From Chloroflexota bacterium (GTDB lineage Bacteria; Chloroflexota; Limnocylindria; P2-11E): a stretch of 64,000 bases of DNA. Every line of letters begins with the position of its first letter. The stretch's first letter is position 1. Under the pieces are notes generated by a model that saw only the letters and a program-made list of their open reading frames with translations, searched no databases and had not been told where the DNA came from. Where the stretch lies: the NCBI GenBank assembly GCA_005889405.1, contig VBFY01000059.1, forward strand, positions 1 through 64,000, read 5' to 3'. Position numbers and translations under genes: made by a program. Positions 9,144 through 18,360 of the stretch are shown here, piece after piece.

Positions 9144-9953
9144 ATGGTGACCAAGACCACCAGACCACGGGCGAGGATGGCCACGAAGGCGAAGACGGTG
9201 AGTGGATATCTCGCGGCGGCGCCGCCCGACCTGCGCGCCGCGCTCGGCAAGCTGCGTAGGACGATCAAAGCGGCCGCGCCGAAGGCGGCCGAAGGCATCA
9301 GCTACGGGATGGCGGCGTTCAAACACAACGGGAAGAACCTCGTGTACTTCGCCTACTGGAAGGAACATGTCGCTCTGTATGGGATCGGCAGCCGCATCAT
9401 CGACGCCCATGCCGCCGAGCTGAAGCCATACGTTGGGAGCAAGGGCACGATCCAGTTGCCCGCAGAGAAGCCTCTTCCCTATGGGCTCGTGACGAAGATG
9501 GTCAAGGCCCGCATCGCCGAGATCGACGAGACCAGTTTGACGCCGGGCGCTCGCCGGGCTCAGCCGCGCACTACCGCGAAAAGCGGCGGCGGCCACCAGA
9601 CCGTCGACGATTACCTGGTGGCCGTACCGGAGAATGTGCGCGCCGCGCTCAACAAGCTCCGCAAGACGATCAAGGCTGCCGCACCGAATGCGACCGAAGG
9701 CATCAGCTACCAGGTGCCGGTCTTCAAGCTGGACGGCAAGCCGCTCGTCGGCTTCGGCGCGACCACGGCGCATTGCACCTTCTACGTCATGAGCACCTCG
9801 GACGCGATGCGCGCGCGTTTGCGCGAGCTGAAGGGTTACAAGCTGGGCGGAGGTTCGATCCAGTTTCCCGCCGGCAAGGCGCTGCCCACCGCGCTCGTGA
9901 CGAGGCTCGTCAAGGCACGGATCGCCGAAAACAGGACGCGGGCTCGCGGCTAG
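9144..9953 (+). CDS. Tandem DUF1801 (YdhG-like) two-domain protein
   Basis: Two copies of TV(S/D)(G/D)YL..AL.KLR(R/K)TIKAAAP.A.EGISY; RBS GGAGG. Confidence 0.8.
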   Translation: MVTKTTRPRARMATKAKTVSGYLAAAPPDLRAALGKLRRTIKAAAPKAAEGISYGMAAFKHNGKNLVYFAYWKEHVALYGIGSRIIDAHAAELKPYVGSKGTIQLPAEKPLPYGLVTKMVKARIAEIDETSLTPGARRAQPRTTAKSGGGHQTVDDYLVAVPENVRAALNKLRKTIKAAAPNATEGISYQVPVFKLDGKPLVGFGATTAHCTFYVMSTSDAMRARLRELKGYKLGGGSIQFPAGKALPTALVTRLVKARIAENRTRARG

Positions 9954-9970
9954 ACCAAGCAAGGACCGGC

Positions 9971-10378
9971 TCAGGCGTTCGCGGATGCCGCAGCTTTCAC
10001 CCACCGCGAGATCGTCGCGGCGTCGATGTCGGTGGCGCTACGAACCTTCAACATGCGGTTCGTTTTTCCGCCTTCGAGCTTCTTGCCGGGATCCGCGAGG
10101 ACGTTCGGAGCAACGAAGAAGTTGAGCGCGACGTGATCCTTGAACGCAGCGATCGCGCACATGTTCCGTCCGTTGCGCTGGTAGACGGGTACGCCCCACT
10201 TGATCGAAACCGTGGCATCGGGTGCGCCCTTCACCACCAGCGCGCGCAGCTTCTCGAGCAGCACACGCTTGTCGGCGGGCTGCTGGGTGAAGTAGCCGTC
10301 GACGGACGGCTCCGCGGTCTTCTTCGCCGCGCTTTTCCCGGCGACGGGCTTCTTCGCTGGTCGCTTTGCGCCCGGCAT
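9971..10378 (-). CDS. DUF1801 protein
   Basis: SVDGYFTQQPADKRVLLEKLRALVVKGAPDATVSIKWGVPVY. Confidence 0.75.
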   Translation of the reverse strand: MPGAKRPAKKPVAGKSAAKKTAEPSVDGYFTQQPADKRVLLEKLRALVVKGAPDATVSIKWGVPVYQRNGRNMCAIAAFKDHVALNFFVAPNVLADPGKKLEGGKTNRMLKVRSATDIDAATISRWVKAAASANA

Positions 10379-10391
10379 CTTCAGCTCCTTG

Positions 10392-11777
10392 TCACGGTTG
10401 GCGATCGGATCGTCCCTCGGTCGCCGGCGGGATGTTCTGGCAGATCTTGAACAGGTTGGTCGGATCGTAGCGGCGCTTGATCGCACGGAGCCGGTCCCAG
10501 GTCGTCCCCGGATACGCGGCCCGGATCCGCGCCTCGCCCTCGTCCACGAGGAAGTTCACGTAGGCGCCATTGTCACGCTGCTTCAGCGCCGCCACAAAAC
10601 CATCGACCCACGGCTCGTACTCGGACGCCTGCTCGGGACGCTCGTAGAGCGCGGCGACGTTCACCATGATCCGTGACCGGCGATGCGCGAACGCCGTCGC
10701 GTCCACTGGCACTCGCGCCATCGCGCCGCCGAGCACACGGAGCTGCGCTGCGCGCATCGATGCGTCCGTGGAGTTCAGCTGCTCGACGATCGTGTCCGCG
10801 ACGTGGCGGTCGACCGTGTCGATAAACATCGTTCGCCCCGTCGCGATCGGGTGGTAGTCGGGGTCATCCGGTGGATACATGTCCGGATAGCGGCTCGGCT
10901 TCACCATGTCGACGATCGGCTTCGCGACAGCGCGGAACGGCGCGATCACGCGTTGCCCCGCTTCGACCTCGCCGGCGTAGCACATCATGGCGAAGATCAC
11001 GAGCTTGCCGTGATGCTCCGGAGGTACGAACGGCATCGGCGGCGCGGGCATCACGTTGGCGATCGTGGACAGCTCTTCGGGCGCGGCCTCCGCGAGCGCG
11101 ATGAACGAGGCGACCGCATCGGGCGTCGCGGGCAGCATCATCATGCCGCCCACGATCGTGCCGACGGGGTGCAGCCGGTACTGGAAACGGGTCACGACAC
11201 CGAAGTTGCCGCCGCCCCCACGTATCGCCCAGAAGAGGTCCGGATGCGTCTCCGCGTCAACGCGGAGGAGCTGCCCGTCGGCCGTCACGACGTCGGCGGC
11301 GAGGAGGCTGTCGATCGTGAGGCCGTGTTTGCGCAACAGATAGCCGACGCCGCCGCCGAGGGTGAGCCCACCGAGTCCGACGGAGCCGGTATCACCGAAG
11401 CTTGTCGCGAGGCCGTGCGCATCGGCCGCGGTGCTGTATTCGGCCGCGGTCAAGCCGGCTTCGGCCCACGCGGTCCGTTCTTGCGCATCGATGTCCAGCG
11501 CCTTCATGCCGGCGAGGTCGAGCACGATCCCGCCGTTCGGTGCGGCGTAACCCGTAACGCCGTGCCCACCGCTGCGCACGGCGAACTCGGTCCCGCTGTC
11601 GCGCGCGAACGCAATGACCCGCGAGATGTCGTGCACATCCGCCGCGCGGACGATCGCCGCGGGCCGTCGGTCGCTTCCGCCGTAGAACGAGGCGCGCGCC
11701 TTGTCGTAGTCGGGGTCATCCGGTCGGATCATCCCGCCGGTGAGCTCTGGGATCTGTGGCTGCGTGTGGATGCTCAT
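10392..11777 (-). CDS. FAD-binding oxidoreductase with berberine-bridge-like C-terminus
   Basis: EFAVRSGGHGVTGYAAPNGGIVLDLAGM FAD-binding_4 motif and DRLRAIKRRYDPTNLFKICQNI C-terminus. Confidence 0.9.
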   Translation of the reverse strand: MSIHTQPQIPELTGGMIRPDDPDYDKARASFYGGSDRRPAAIVRAADVHDISRVIAFARDSGTEFAVRSGGHGVTGYAAPNGGIVLDLAGMKALDIDAQERTAWAEAGLTAAEYSTAADAHGLATSFGDTGSVGLGGLTLGGGVGYLLRKHGLTIDSLLAADVVTADGQLLRVDAETHPDLFWAIRGGGGNFGVVTRFQYRLHPVGTIVGGMMMLPATPDAVASFIALAEAAPEELSTIANVMPAPPMPFVPPEHHGKLVIFAMMCYAGEVEAGQRVIAPFRAVAKPIVDMVKPSRYPDMYPPDDPDYHPIATGRTMFIDTVDRHVADTIVEQLNSTDASMRAAQLRVLGGAMARVPVDATAFAHRRSRIMVNVAALYERPEQASEYEPWVDGFVAALKQRDNGAYVNFLVDEGEARIRAAYPGTTWDRLRAIKRRYDPTNLFKICQNIPPATEGRSDRQP

Positions 11778-12700
11778 AGGGTCGCGACGTGCTTCGCGAG
11801 ATGTTCCACGATCTCGGTCCAGCCCTGCCGCTCCTGTTCCTCGCCCTGCGACATCTCGACGGTCAGGACCAGTTTGGTCTTGCCACCGACGTCTTCGAAT
11901 GTCGTCTTCATCACTCTTCCGTCACCGATGACCTGGACGATCCGCTCCGGCCGGACTATTTCGCGATACGTGCCATCGAAGACGAAGCCCTCCTCGCTGT
12001 GATCAGCCGGTCGCATGCCGATCCGGAACCTGCCACCCGGGCGGAGGTCCGTCTCGGCGAACGGCGACTCCCAGTCGTTCGAGAACATCCATTTGACGAT
12101 GTGCGTGGGGTCCGTGAACGCCGCCCACACCAGATCACGAGGCGCGTCGAAGACACGCGTCAGAGTGAGCGTCCTTCCCGTCACATTCACCGTAGTGTCG
12201 GGAGCCTGGCCCGCCAGCAGCGCGTTCAGCTTGTCGAGGCTCTGTCGCATCCCTTCGCTCGCTCCGATCTTCTTCAGCTCCTCAAAGTCGGCGACCGTCT
12301 CGGCGGTCTGATGGATCGTGAGCTTGGTCTTGCGGCCCTGGTCTTCGAAGATCACCGTGGTGAGGACCATCGGCGGAGGACCTTCTTCTTCGCCCTTGAA
12401 CGTGAAGACCAGGCGCTCGTTCGCGACGACCTCGCGGTAGACGCCCTTCGCCGGGAAAACAGTAGCGGCAAAATCGCCGGCGTCTGGGTCACCCTTCATG
12501 TGGACGCGCAGAACGCCGCCGGGCCGCACGTCGAGCTCGCAGATCGGCGCCGAGAAATGCTCCGGTGGAAACCACCGCGCGAACTGCTTCGGATCGGTCC
12601 ACGCCCGGTAGACGAGCTCGCGGGGCGCATCGAAGACGCGCGTCGTCGTGAGCGTCCGGTCCGCCGGAGGAGTGACGGTGCTACTTGTGCCTTTGTTCAT
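11774..12700 (-). CDS. Tandem SRPBCC (AHSA1-like) two-domain protein
   Basis: Two copies of LT.TRVFDAPR.LV..A.TDP; 4-bp overlap with downstream gene. Confidence 0.85.
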   Translation of the reverse strand: MNKGTSSTVTPPADRTLTTTRVFDAPRELVYRAWTDPKQFARWFPPEHFSAPICELDVRPGGVLRVHMKGDPDAGDFAATVFPAKGVYREVVANERLVFTFKGEEEGPPPMVLTTVIFEDQGRKTKLTIHQTAETVADFEELKKIGASEGMRQSLDKLNALLAGQAPDTTVNVTGRTLTLTRVFDAPRDLVWAAFTDPTHIVKWMFSNDWESPFAETDLRPGGRFRIGMRPADHSEEGFVFDGTYREIVRPERIVQVIGDGRVMKTTFEDVGGKTKLVLTVEMSQGEEQERQGWTEIVEHLAKHVATL

Positions 12701-13034
12701 GCGTCTTGTCCTTCCTTTGCAGCTCTCGCAGATGGTGTTCCAAGCGATCGAAGCTTTGCTCCCAGAACTCGCGATAACGCTCCACCCAGTCGGCGGCTTC
12801 CTCGAGACGCTGCGCTTTGAGCCGGCACGGCCGCCACTGCGCGTCGCGACTGCGCGTGATGAGGCCGGCACGCTCCAGCACTTTGAGGTGCTTGGAGATG
12901 GCTGGAAGCGTCACGTCGAACGGCTTCGCCAGCTCCGTCACCGAGGCCTCGCCCTTCGCGAGCCGGGCGAGGATCGCCCGCCGCGTCGGATCTGCGAGAG
13001 CCCCAAATGTGATGCTCAGGTGGTCTACGGCCAT
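12681..13034 (-). CDS. ArsR-family HTH transcriptional regulator
   Basis: ALADPTRRAILARLAKGEASVTELAKPFDVTLPAISKHLKVLERAGLI; overlaps the SRPBCC gene by 20 bp. Confidence 0.92.
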   Translation of the reverse strand: MAVDHLSITFGALADPTRRAILARLAKGEASVTELAKPFDVTLPAISKHLKVLERAGLITRSRDAQWRPCRLKAQRLEEAADWVERYREFWEQSFDRLEHHLRELQRKDKTHEQRHK

Positions 13035-13173
13035 GTCTCTATTGCACCGTCCGGTTAAATAACTGCAAGGTTTAATACCCGGCTTAAGGCCGCTTGTCAA
13101 ATGAGCTTCACGAAACGCGACCAAGCAGCCAAGGGCACCAGATCGGACAAGTGGCCGTTAGCCTGAATGAGCA

Positions 13174-14349
13174 ATGTTTGGCCACAGTTCGGGGAGATTC
13201 GCGAGCTTTGCGGTCCTCTTGGCGCTGCTTGCCGCGGCGTGCGGTCCAGCGCCGACCGCCACCAGGCCGGACGTCAGCCCGACCGCAAATGGATCGCGGC
13301 CGGGCGTCACGGCGCCGGCGGTCACACCTCTCCCGATCAGCGTCACCGACGCAAAGTACGGACTCCTCTCCGCGCGAACCGTCCCCGGCGCTCGTTGCCA
13401 GGCGAGCCTCCGCGTCACGGTCGGCGTGTACGGCGACGCTCCGCCCGAGAGCCTTCCCGGACAGAGCGCCGGTGTGGACGGCTTCGTGACGTGGACCTAC
13501 TCGGCCCCGCGCGTACCGTCAGGTACCGCCGGCTACACGGTGCGTTGCCGGGGCGATGCTGCGAGCGAGACGAAGACCGGTAACTTCACCATTCCTACCC
13601 ACCCGATCGTCGCGTCATCTTTGACCGTCCATGTCACAACCGACACGCCCCCGAGCGAGCAGTTCAACATTGATCCGTCGCTCGTCCCGCTGCGCGACTC
13701 GTCCATCGCGAAGATCAAGGCGACGCTGGCGACAGAGTGGAAGGCAGCGACGCGCGGGCTCGGTTCGCTGCAGGTGGACGACCGTTCGGCCGACATCACG
13801 ATCTTCGTCATCGCGGCGCGCGGAACGTCTGTCCATCGGCGCAATCCCGCGGACGACTCGCAGGACATCGTCATCTATGTGTCCGACTCGCAGCTCGGCA
13901 TGCGGTCCGTCGAAAACAACGTCGCCGTCGCGCTTCATGAGCTCGGTCACATCTGGTGCTGCTATGGACCGGATGCGAACGACACCGGGCACTGGACAAC
14001 GAAACAGGCGAGTCCCGGTCTCTATGGAGTCGACAAGTACGGGCTCATGACCGACCCGGTCACCTGCGTGAGCTTCGGCGCCGTGCTCAGCTGTCCGAAC
14101 CGCTTCAGCGACCGGGAGATGGTCGCGCTCGGTTTCACCAACTTCCCGCCGCCCGCGCTTGACCCGTGTATCGCCCAGGCTTTTGCGCTCAAGTCGGAGC
14201 TCAATTCCTTGGGTGCGCAGATCGGCGCCATTGAAGCTCAGTACCCGCGTGGCATACCGAGCTCGATCTACGACAGCTACGTCGCGATGGTCAACCAATA
14301 CAACGCGCTCGTCAGCCGTCGGAACGCGCTGCCGTGCGACCCCTCCTAG
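13174..14349 (+). CDS. Secreted lipoprotein with HExxH metallopeptidase-like motif
   Basis: Signal LLALLAAACGP; AVALHELGHIWCCYGPDANDTGHW. Confidence 0.6.
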   Translation: MFGHSSGRFASFAVLLALLAAACGPAPTATRPDVSPTANGSRPGVTAPAVTPLPISVTDAKYGLLSARTVPGARCQASLRVTVGVYGDAPPESLPGQSAGVDGFVTWTYSAPRVPSGTAGYTVRCRGDAASETKTGNFTIPTHPIVASSLTVHVTTDTPPSEQFNIDPSLVPLRDSSIAKIKATLATEWKAATRGLGSLQVDDRSADITIFVIAARGTSVHRRNPADDSQDIVIYVSDSQLGMRSVENNVAVALHELGHIWCCYGPDANDTGHWTTKQASPGLYGVDKYGLMTDPVTCVSFGAVLSCPNRFSDREMVALGFTNFPPPALDPCIAQAFALKSELNSLGAQIGAIEAQYPRGIPSSIYDSYVAMVNQYNALVSRRNALPCDPS

Positions 14350-14404
14350 ACATACGAGTTCGGCGCGCGCAACTCGCATGACGGGTGGCAAGACGTGCGG
14401 GACG

Positions 14405-15826
14405 ATGGCGCATATGAGAGTCGCAGCCGTCGCAATGATGCTCGTCTTGTCCGCGTGCGGAACGAGCGCGACGCCGACCGAAGCGTCCGCGACGCCGAGC
14501 GCTGGCACGTCGCGATACACCGCCGCGCCGACGACCGCAGCGCCGAGGCATCTTCCGGGAAGCGTTGTTCGGGTGTCGATCAATGGCGTCGAGAACCCGG
14601 CGGACGTCGCGGTCCGCGACCCGGGTCCCGGGCCGGTCACCATCGTCCTGACCTTCCCTTTCGCGGTCGATCGCGCGAGCGTCGAGAAATGGGGCATGTC
14701 TGGCCAGCCGACAAAGACATGGCTCGACGATCACACCCTTCAGCTGGTGTTCGCGGAGACCGAGCCGTCCATCGGCTTCAAGATCGCGGAAACGCTTTCG
14801 GCGAGCGGCGATGCCGTGATCGACTTCGTCGTCGTGAATGTGCCGCGGTCGTCGCACGTGATCAGCGTGTACACCGTGGCGGACCTCGCGGCAGCCGGCT
14901 TCGCCAACTTGCCACGCGCGTCCGGCTCGTGGCGCGTGCCCGCCTCCGATGGCATCACGCTCGCCCCTGACGGCAAACGCGTCCTGGTCTACGACGGGTT
15001 CGGGCCGCTCTCAGGGCAGGTCCCGGCGTTCGTCGACCTGGACACGAAGGCGACGACGTCGCTCACGCAACCACCGACGAGCGACGGATGGTTCTCGTTC
15101 GCTGATTGGATGGCCGACGGGCGGCTGGTCATGGTCGGGCGCGGGGTGTGGGTCGGCGACACGAGAGCGGCTGGCATGAAACGCGTCGCCGACGCCCAAG
15201 CCCTGGTCGGCGGCTACCCGTGGCTGGCGCTACCGGATCCGAGCGAAACGCGCATCGCGATCTGGGGCTACAACTCGGACGGGCACGTTCCAGTCGTTGA
15301 CCTCAGTGACGGCGCCGTTCAGATGCTGACCGGCCCTTTCCGACGCTGCGGCCAGGACGCCTTCGCCTCCTTCGCGTGGTCCGCCGATGGTCGCTTCCTC
15401 GCGGGCACCGATTGCGACTTCGAGGAGGGCCCGGCCAAGGCGCGCGTGCGGATCGTCGACGTCGCTGCGGATCGCACGGTGCGCACCATCGAGGGCGGGA
15501 TAATGGGCATCAGAGGACTGGCCAGTGGTGACTTCATCGTGATCCGAGACTCGGGCGAGATGGGGGCCGGCTACCGGCTGCTCGGAGTGGTAACCGGTTT
15601 CGACGGCCAGGAGCGATCGCGCTATCTCGGGCACGCGTGGTGGATGTCGGCGGACCATCACTACCTGCTGCAGTCACGGTTCCAGCCTGCCGGCGGTCCA
15701 ACGTACACGCTGTTCGATCTCGTCGCGGGAACGAACTTCGACTTCGGGGTCCCGTGCGGTGGGCGGAGCGAAGGTGGGTGTCCCTCTCCGCACTGGATGC
15801 GCGACGGACGGCTCGCGTTCTATTAG
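14405..15826 (+). CDS. Lipoprotein with beta-propeller-like (WD40/TolB-like) region
   Basis: Lipobox MMLVLSACG; repeated DG..L strands; stop overlaps serS stop by 4 bp. Confidence 0.6.
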   Translation: MAHMRVAAVAMMLVLSACGTSATPTEASATPSAGTSRYTAAPTTAAPRHLPGSVVRVSINGVENPADVAVRDPGPGPVTIVLTFPFAVDRASVEKWGMSGQPTKTWLDDHTLQLVFAETEPSIGFKIAETLSASGDAVIDFVVVNVPRSSHVISVYTVADLAAAGFANLPRASGSWRVPASDGITLAPDGKRVLVYDGFGPLSGQVPAFVDLDTKATTSLTQPPTSDGWFSFADWMADGRLVMVGRGVWVGDTRAAGMKRVADAQALVGGYPWLALPDPSETRIAIWGYNSDGHVPVVDLSDGAVQMLTGPFRRCGQDAFASFAWSADGRFLAGTDCDFEEGPAKARVRIVDVAADRTVRTIEGGIMGIRGLASGDFIVIRDSGEMGAGYRLLGVVTGFDGQERSRYLGHAWWMSADHHYLLQSRFQPAGGPTYTLFDLVAGTNFDFGVPCGGRSEGGCPSPHWMRDGRLAFY

Positions 15827-17085
15827 AGCGCGAACTCTCCCGGCGCGATCCGCTCGCGGCCGCGCATATACGGCCGGACCGCTTTCGGGATGACCACCGA
15901 TCCATCTTGCTGCTGGTAGTTCTCGATGATCGAGATCATGAGGCGCGGAAGCGCGAGGCCGGATCCGTTCAAAAGATGCGGATGCTCGATCTTGCCGCCC
16001 GGCTCGCGCCGATACCGGATGCTCGCGCGCTCCGCTTGGAACGACCCGCAGTTGCTGCATGAGGACACCTCGACCCACTCGCCGACGCCCGGTGCCCATG
16101 CCTCCACGTCGAAGCCACGGGTCGCTTGGAATGCAAGCTCGCCCGTGCACAGCTCGATCACGCGGACGGGTATCTCCAGCCGCTCGAGGACCTCGACCGC
16201 GCGATCGACGAGACCCTCGAGCTCCTTGGGCGACTCTTCGGGGTGGCAGTACACGACCATCTCGACCTTGTCGAACTGGTGGCCGCGCTTGATGCCGCGG
16301 ACGTCTCGTCCTGCGCTCATGTGCTCGCGTCGAAAGCATGCGGTGTATGCGACGTATTGAAGCGGAAACTTCTGACCGTCGAGGATCTCGTCGCCATGGA
16401 TGCCGACCAGCTGCGGCTCGGCCGTCGGGATGAGCCACAGATCGTCCTGTTCGTCGTGATATTGATTCTCGGCGAAGTGAGGGAGATGCGAGCTCGCGAC
16501 GAGTGTCTGCCGCTTCGTGAGGAACGGCGGGTAGATCTCTGTAAAACCGGCGTCGATCTTGAGGTCGAGCATCCATTGGATGAGAGCGCGCTGGAGCGCG
16601 GCGCCTGCGCCGCGCAGCAGGTAGAAACGCGAGCCGGACACTTTCGCGCCGCGCGGGATGTCGAGGATGCCGAGCTTCTCGCCGATCTCCCAGTGTGGCT
16701 TTGCCGGGAACGGAAGTTCGCGCGGCTTGTCCTCGCGGACGACCTTGTTGTCCTCGTACACAGCCCCGACCGGCGCGCCGGGATCGACCAGGTTGGGGAT
16801 GTGGAGAACGAGCTCGTCACGCTCCGATTCGAGTGGGCCGAGCTCCGCCTCGATCGCTTTGATGCGCTCGCCCACCTCGCGCATTCGCGTCTTGACCGCG
16901 TCGCTTGGCGGACCGCCCTTGCTTCCCTTGTTCCGTTCGGCGCGCAGCTGCTCGACTTCGGAGCGCAGTGCCCGACTTCGGGTGTCCAGCTCGACGATGC
17001 GACCCAGCGGTGCGTCGAAGTGGCGCAGCTCGAGCATCGCGCGGACCGCGCCAGGTTGCTCGCGGATCAGCTGGAGCGGATTCAT
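15823..17085 (-). CDS. serS: Seryl-tRNA synthetase
   Basis: MNPLQLIREQPGAVRAMLELR...TACFRREHMSAGRDVRGIKRGHQFDKVEMV...; class II motifs. Confidence 0.96.
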   Translation of the reverse strand: MNPLQLIREQPGAVRAMLELRHFDAPLGRIVELDTRSRALRSEVEQLRAERNKGSKGGPPSDAVKTRMREVGERIKAIEAELGPLESERDELVLHIPNLVDPGAPVGAVYEDNKVVREDKPRELPFPAKPHWEIGEKLGILDIPRGAKVSGSRFYLLRGAGAALQRALIQWMLDLKIDAGFTEIYPPFLTKRQTLVASSHLPHFAENQYHDEQDDLWLIPTAEPQLVGIHGDEILDGQKFPLQYVAYTACFRREHMSAGRDVRGIKRGHQFDKVEMVVYCHPEESPKELEGLVDRAVEVLERLEIPVRVIELCTGELAFQATRGFDVEAWAPGVGEWVEVSSCSNCGSFQAERASIRYRREPGGKIEHPHLLNGSGLALPRLMISIIENYQQQDGSVVIPKAVRPYMRGRERIAPGEFAL

Positions 17086-17106
17086 GAGCGTGTCATTATC
17101 GCGTTC

Positions 17107-18360
17107 GTGTTCCACGTCGTGCTCGTCGCGTTCGAGGGACCGGACCGCTATTCGTTCGTCGGCGGTCTCGCGACGCGCATGACAGACCTCTCCGGTGCGC
17201 TGCTCGACCGCGGACACCGTGTCTATCACCTCTTCGTCGGCGACCCATCCCTGCCGACGCACGAGGAGCGCTACGAGGGTCAGCTGGTGCTCCAGCGCTG
17301 GTCGCAATGGATCAGCCGCTATCACCCGCGCGATGTGTACGACGGCGAGGACGGGAAGTACCTCGACTTCTCGCGCACCGTGCCGCCGTATCTCGCGAAC
17401 GTCGTGATCCCGGCCGCAGCCACGCGGGGCGAGCGGAGCGTGGTCTTGTTCGAGGACTGGCAGACCGCCGCCGCAGCGATCAATACCGCGACGCTCCTGT
17501 CCGCGCGCACCGATCGTTCCGCGACGCTCTTCTGGAACGCCAATAACACCTATGGCTTCGGCCGCATCGACTTTCCCCTGCTGCGCCGAGCCGCGTCGAT
17601 CACGACGATCTCACGCTACATGCGCATGGAGCTCGCGAAGGTCGACGTCGAGGCGGCCGTGCTGCCGAACGGCATCGCCGATCGGTACCTGAAGCCGCTC
17701 GCGCCTAGCGACGTGACGGCGATGCGCACGGCGTTCGGTGACCGACCCACGTTCGTGAAGGTCGCGCGATTCGACGTCGACAAGCGCTGGCTCTGGGCCA
17801 TCGACGCGATCGCCACGATGCGCGACGCCGGCATGCGGCCACGTTTCATCATGCGCGGCAGCCGTAGCCCCTACGCGGAGACCGTCGGCGATCGCATCTT
17901 CGGGCGCGGACTCACGGTCGAGCGCCTCGCGCTGCCGCAAGCTGCGTCGTCGCGCGACCTCGCGGCCGCGATCGCGACGACGAACGCCGAGGTCGTGTTC
18001 CTCGACTTCTTCATCGACGAGAAGGCGCTGCGCTCGCTCTACGCGGCGGCCGACGGCGTGCTCGCGAATTCGGAGAAGGAGCCGTTCGGACTCGTCGGTC
18101 TCGAGGTCATGGCGTCCGGCGGCATCGCGTACCTCGGCCGGACCGGAGAGGACTACGCGGTGCCGTTCGGGAACGCGATCGTGGTGCAGAGCGACGATCC
18201 GCGCGAGCTGCTCACGTCATACCTCACCCTGCGCGAGCGGCCGGAGCTCGGACGGTCGATCCGCACCGACGGGCGCGCGACCGCGAAACGCTTCGCGTGG
18301 CCGCGCATCCTCGAGGGCTACGAGTCGGTGTGGGAGACCGCCTTCGCGCTGACGAGCTAG
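17107..18360 (+). CDS. GT4-like glycosyltransferase
   Basis: GTG start; VVLVAFEGPDRYSFVGGLATRMTDL...YAAADGVLANSEKEPFGLVGLEVMASGG. Confidence 0.85.
   Translation: MFHVVLVAFEGPDRYSFVGGLATRMTDLSGALLDRGHRVYHLFVGDPSLPTHEERYEGQLVLQRWSQWISRYHPRDVYDGEDGKYLDFSRTVPPYLANVVIPAAATRGERSVVLFEDWQTAAAAINTATLLSARTDRSATLFWNANNTYGFGRIDFPLLRRAASITTISRYMRMELAKVDVEAAVLPNGIADRYLKPLAPSDVTAMRTAFGDRPTFVKVARFDVDKRWLWAIDAIATMRDAGMRPRFIMRGSRSPYAETVGDRIFGRGLTVERLALPQAASSRDLAAAIATTNAEVVFLDFFIDEKALRSLYAAADGVLANSEKEPFGLVGLEVMASGGIAYLGRTGEDYAVPFGNAIVVQSDDPRELLTSYLTLRERPELGRSIRTDGRATAKRFAWPRILEGYESVWETAFALTS

Noticed and set aside
16126-17106. N-terminal 327 codons of the 744-aa ORF 16126-18360
   Set aside because: Antisense to serS; the glycosyltransferase domain begins at GTG 17107.
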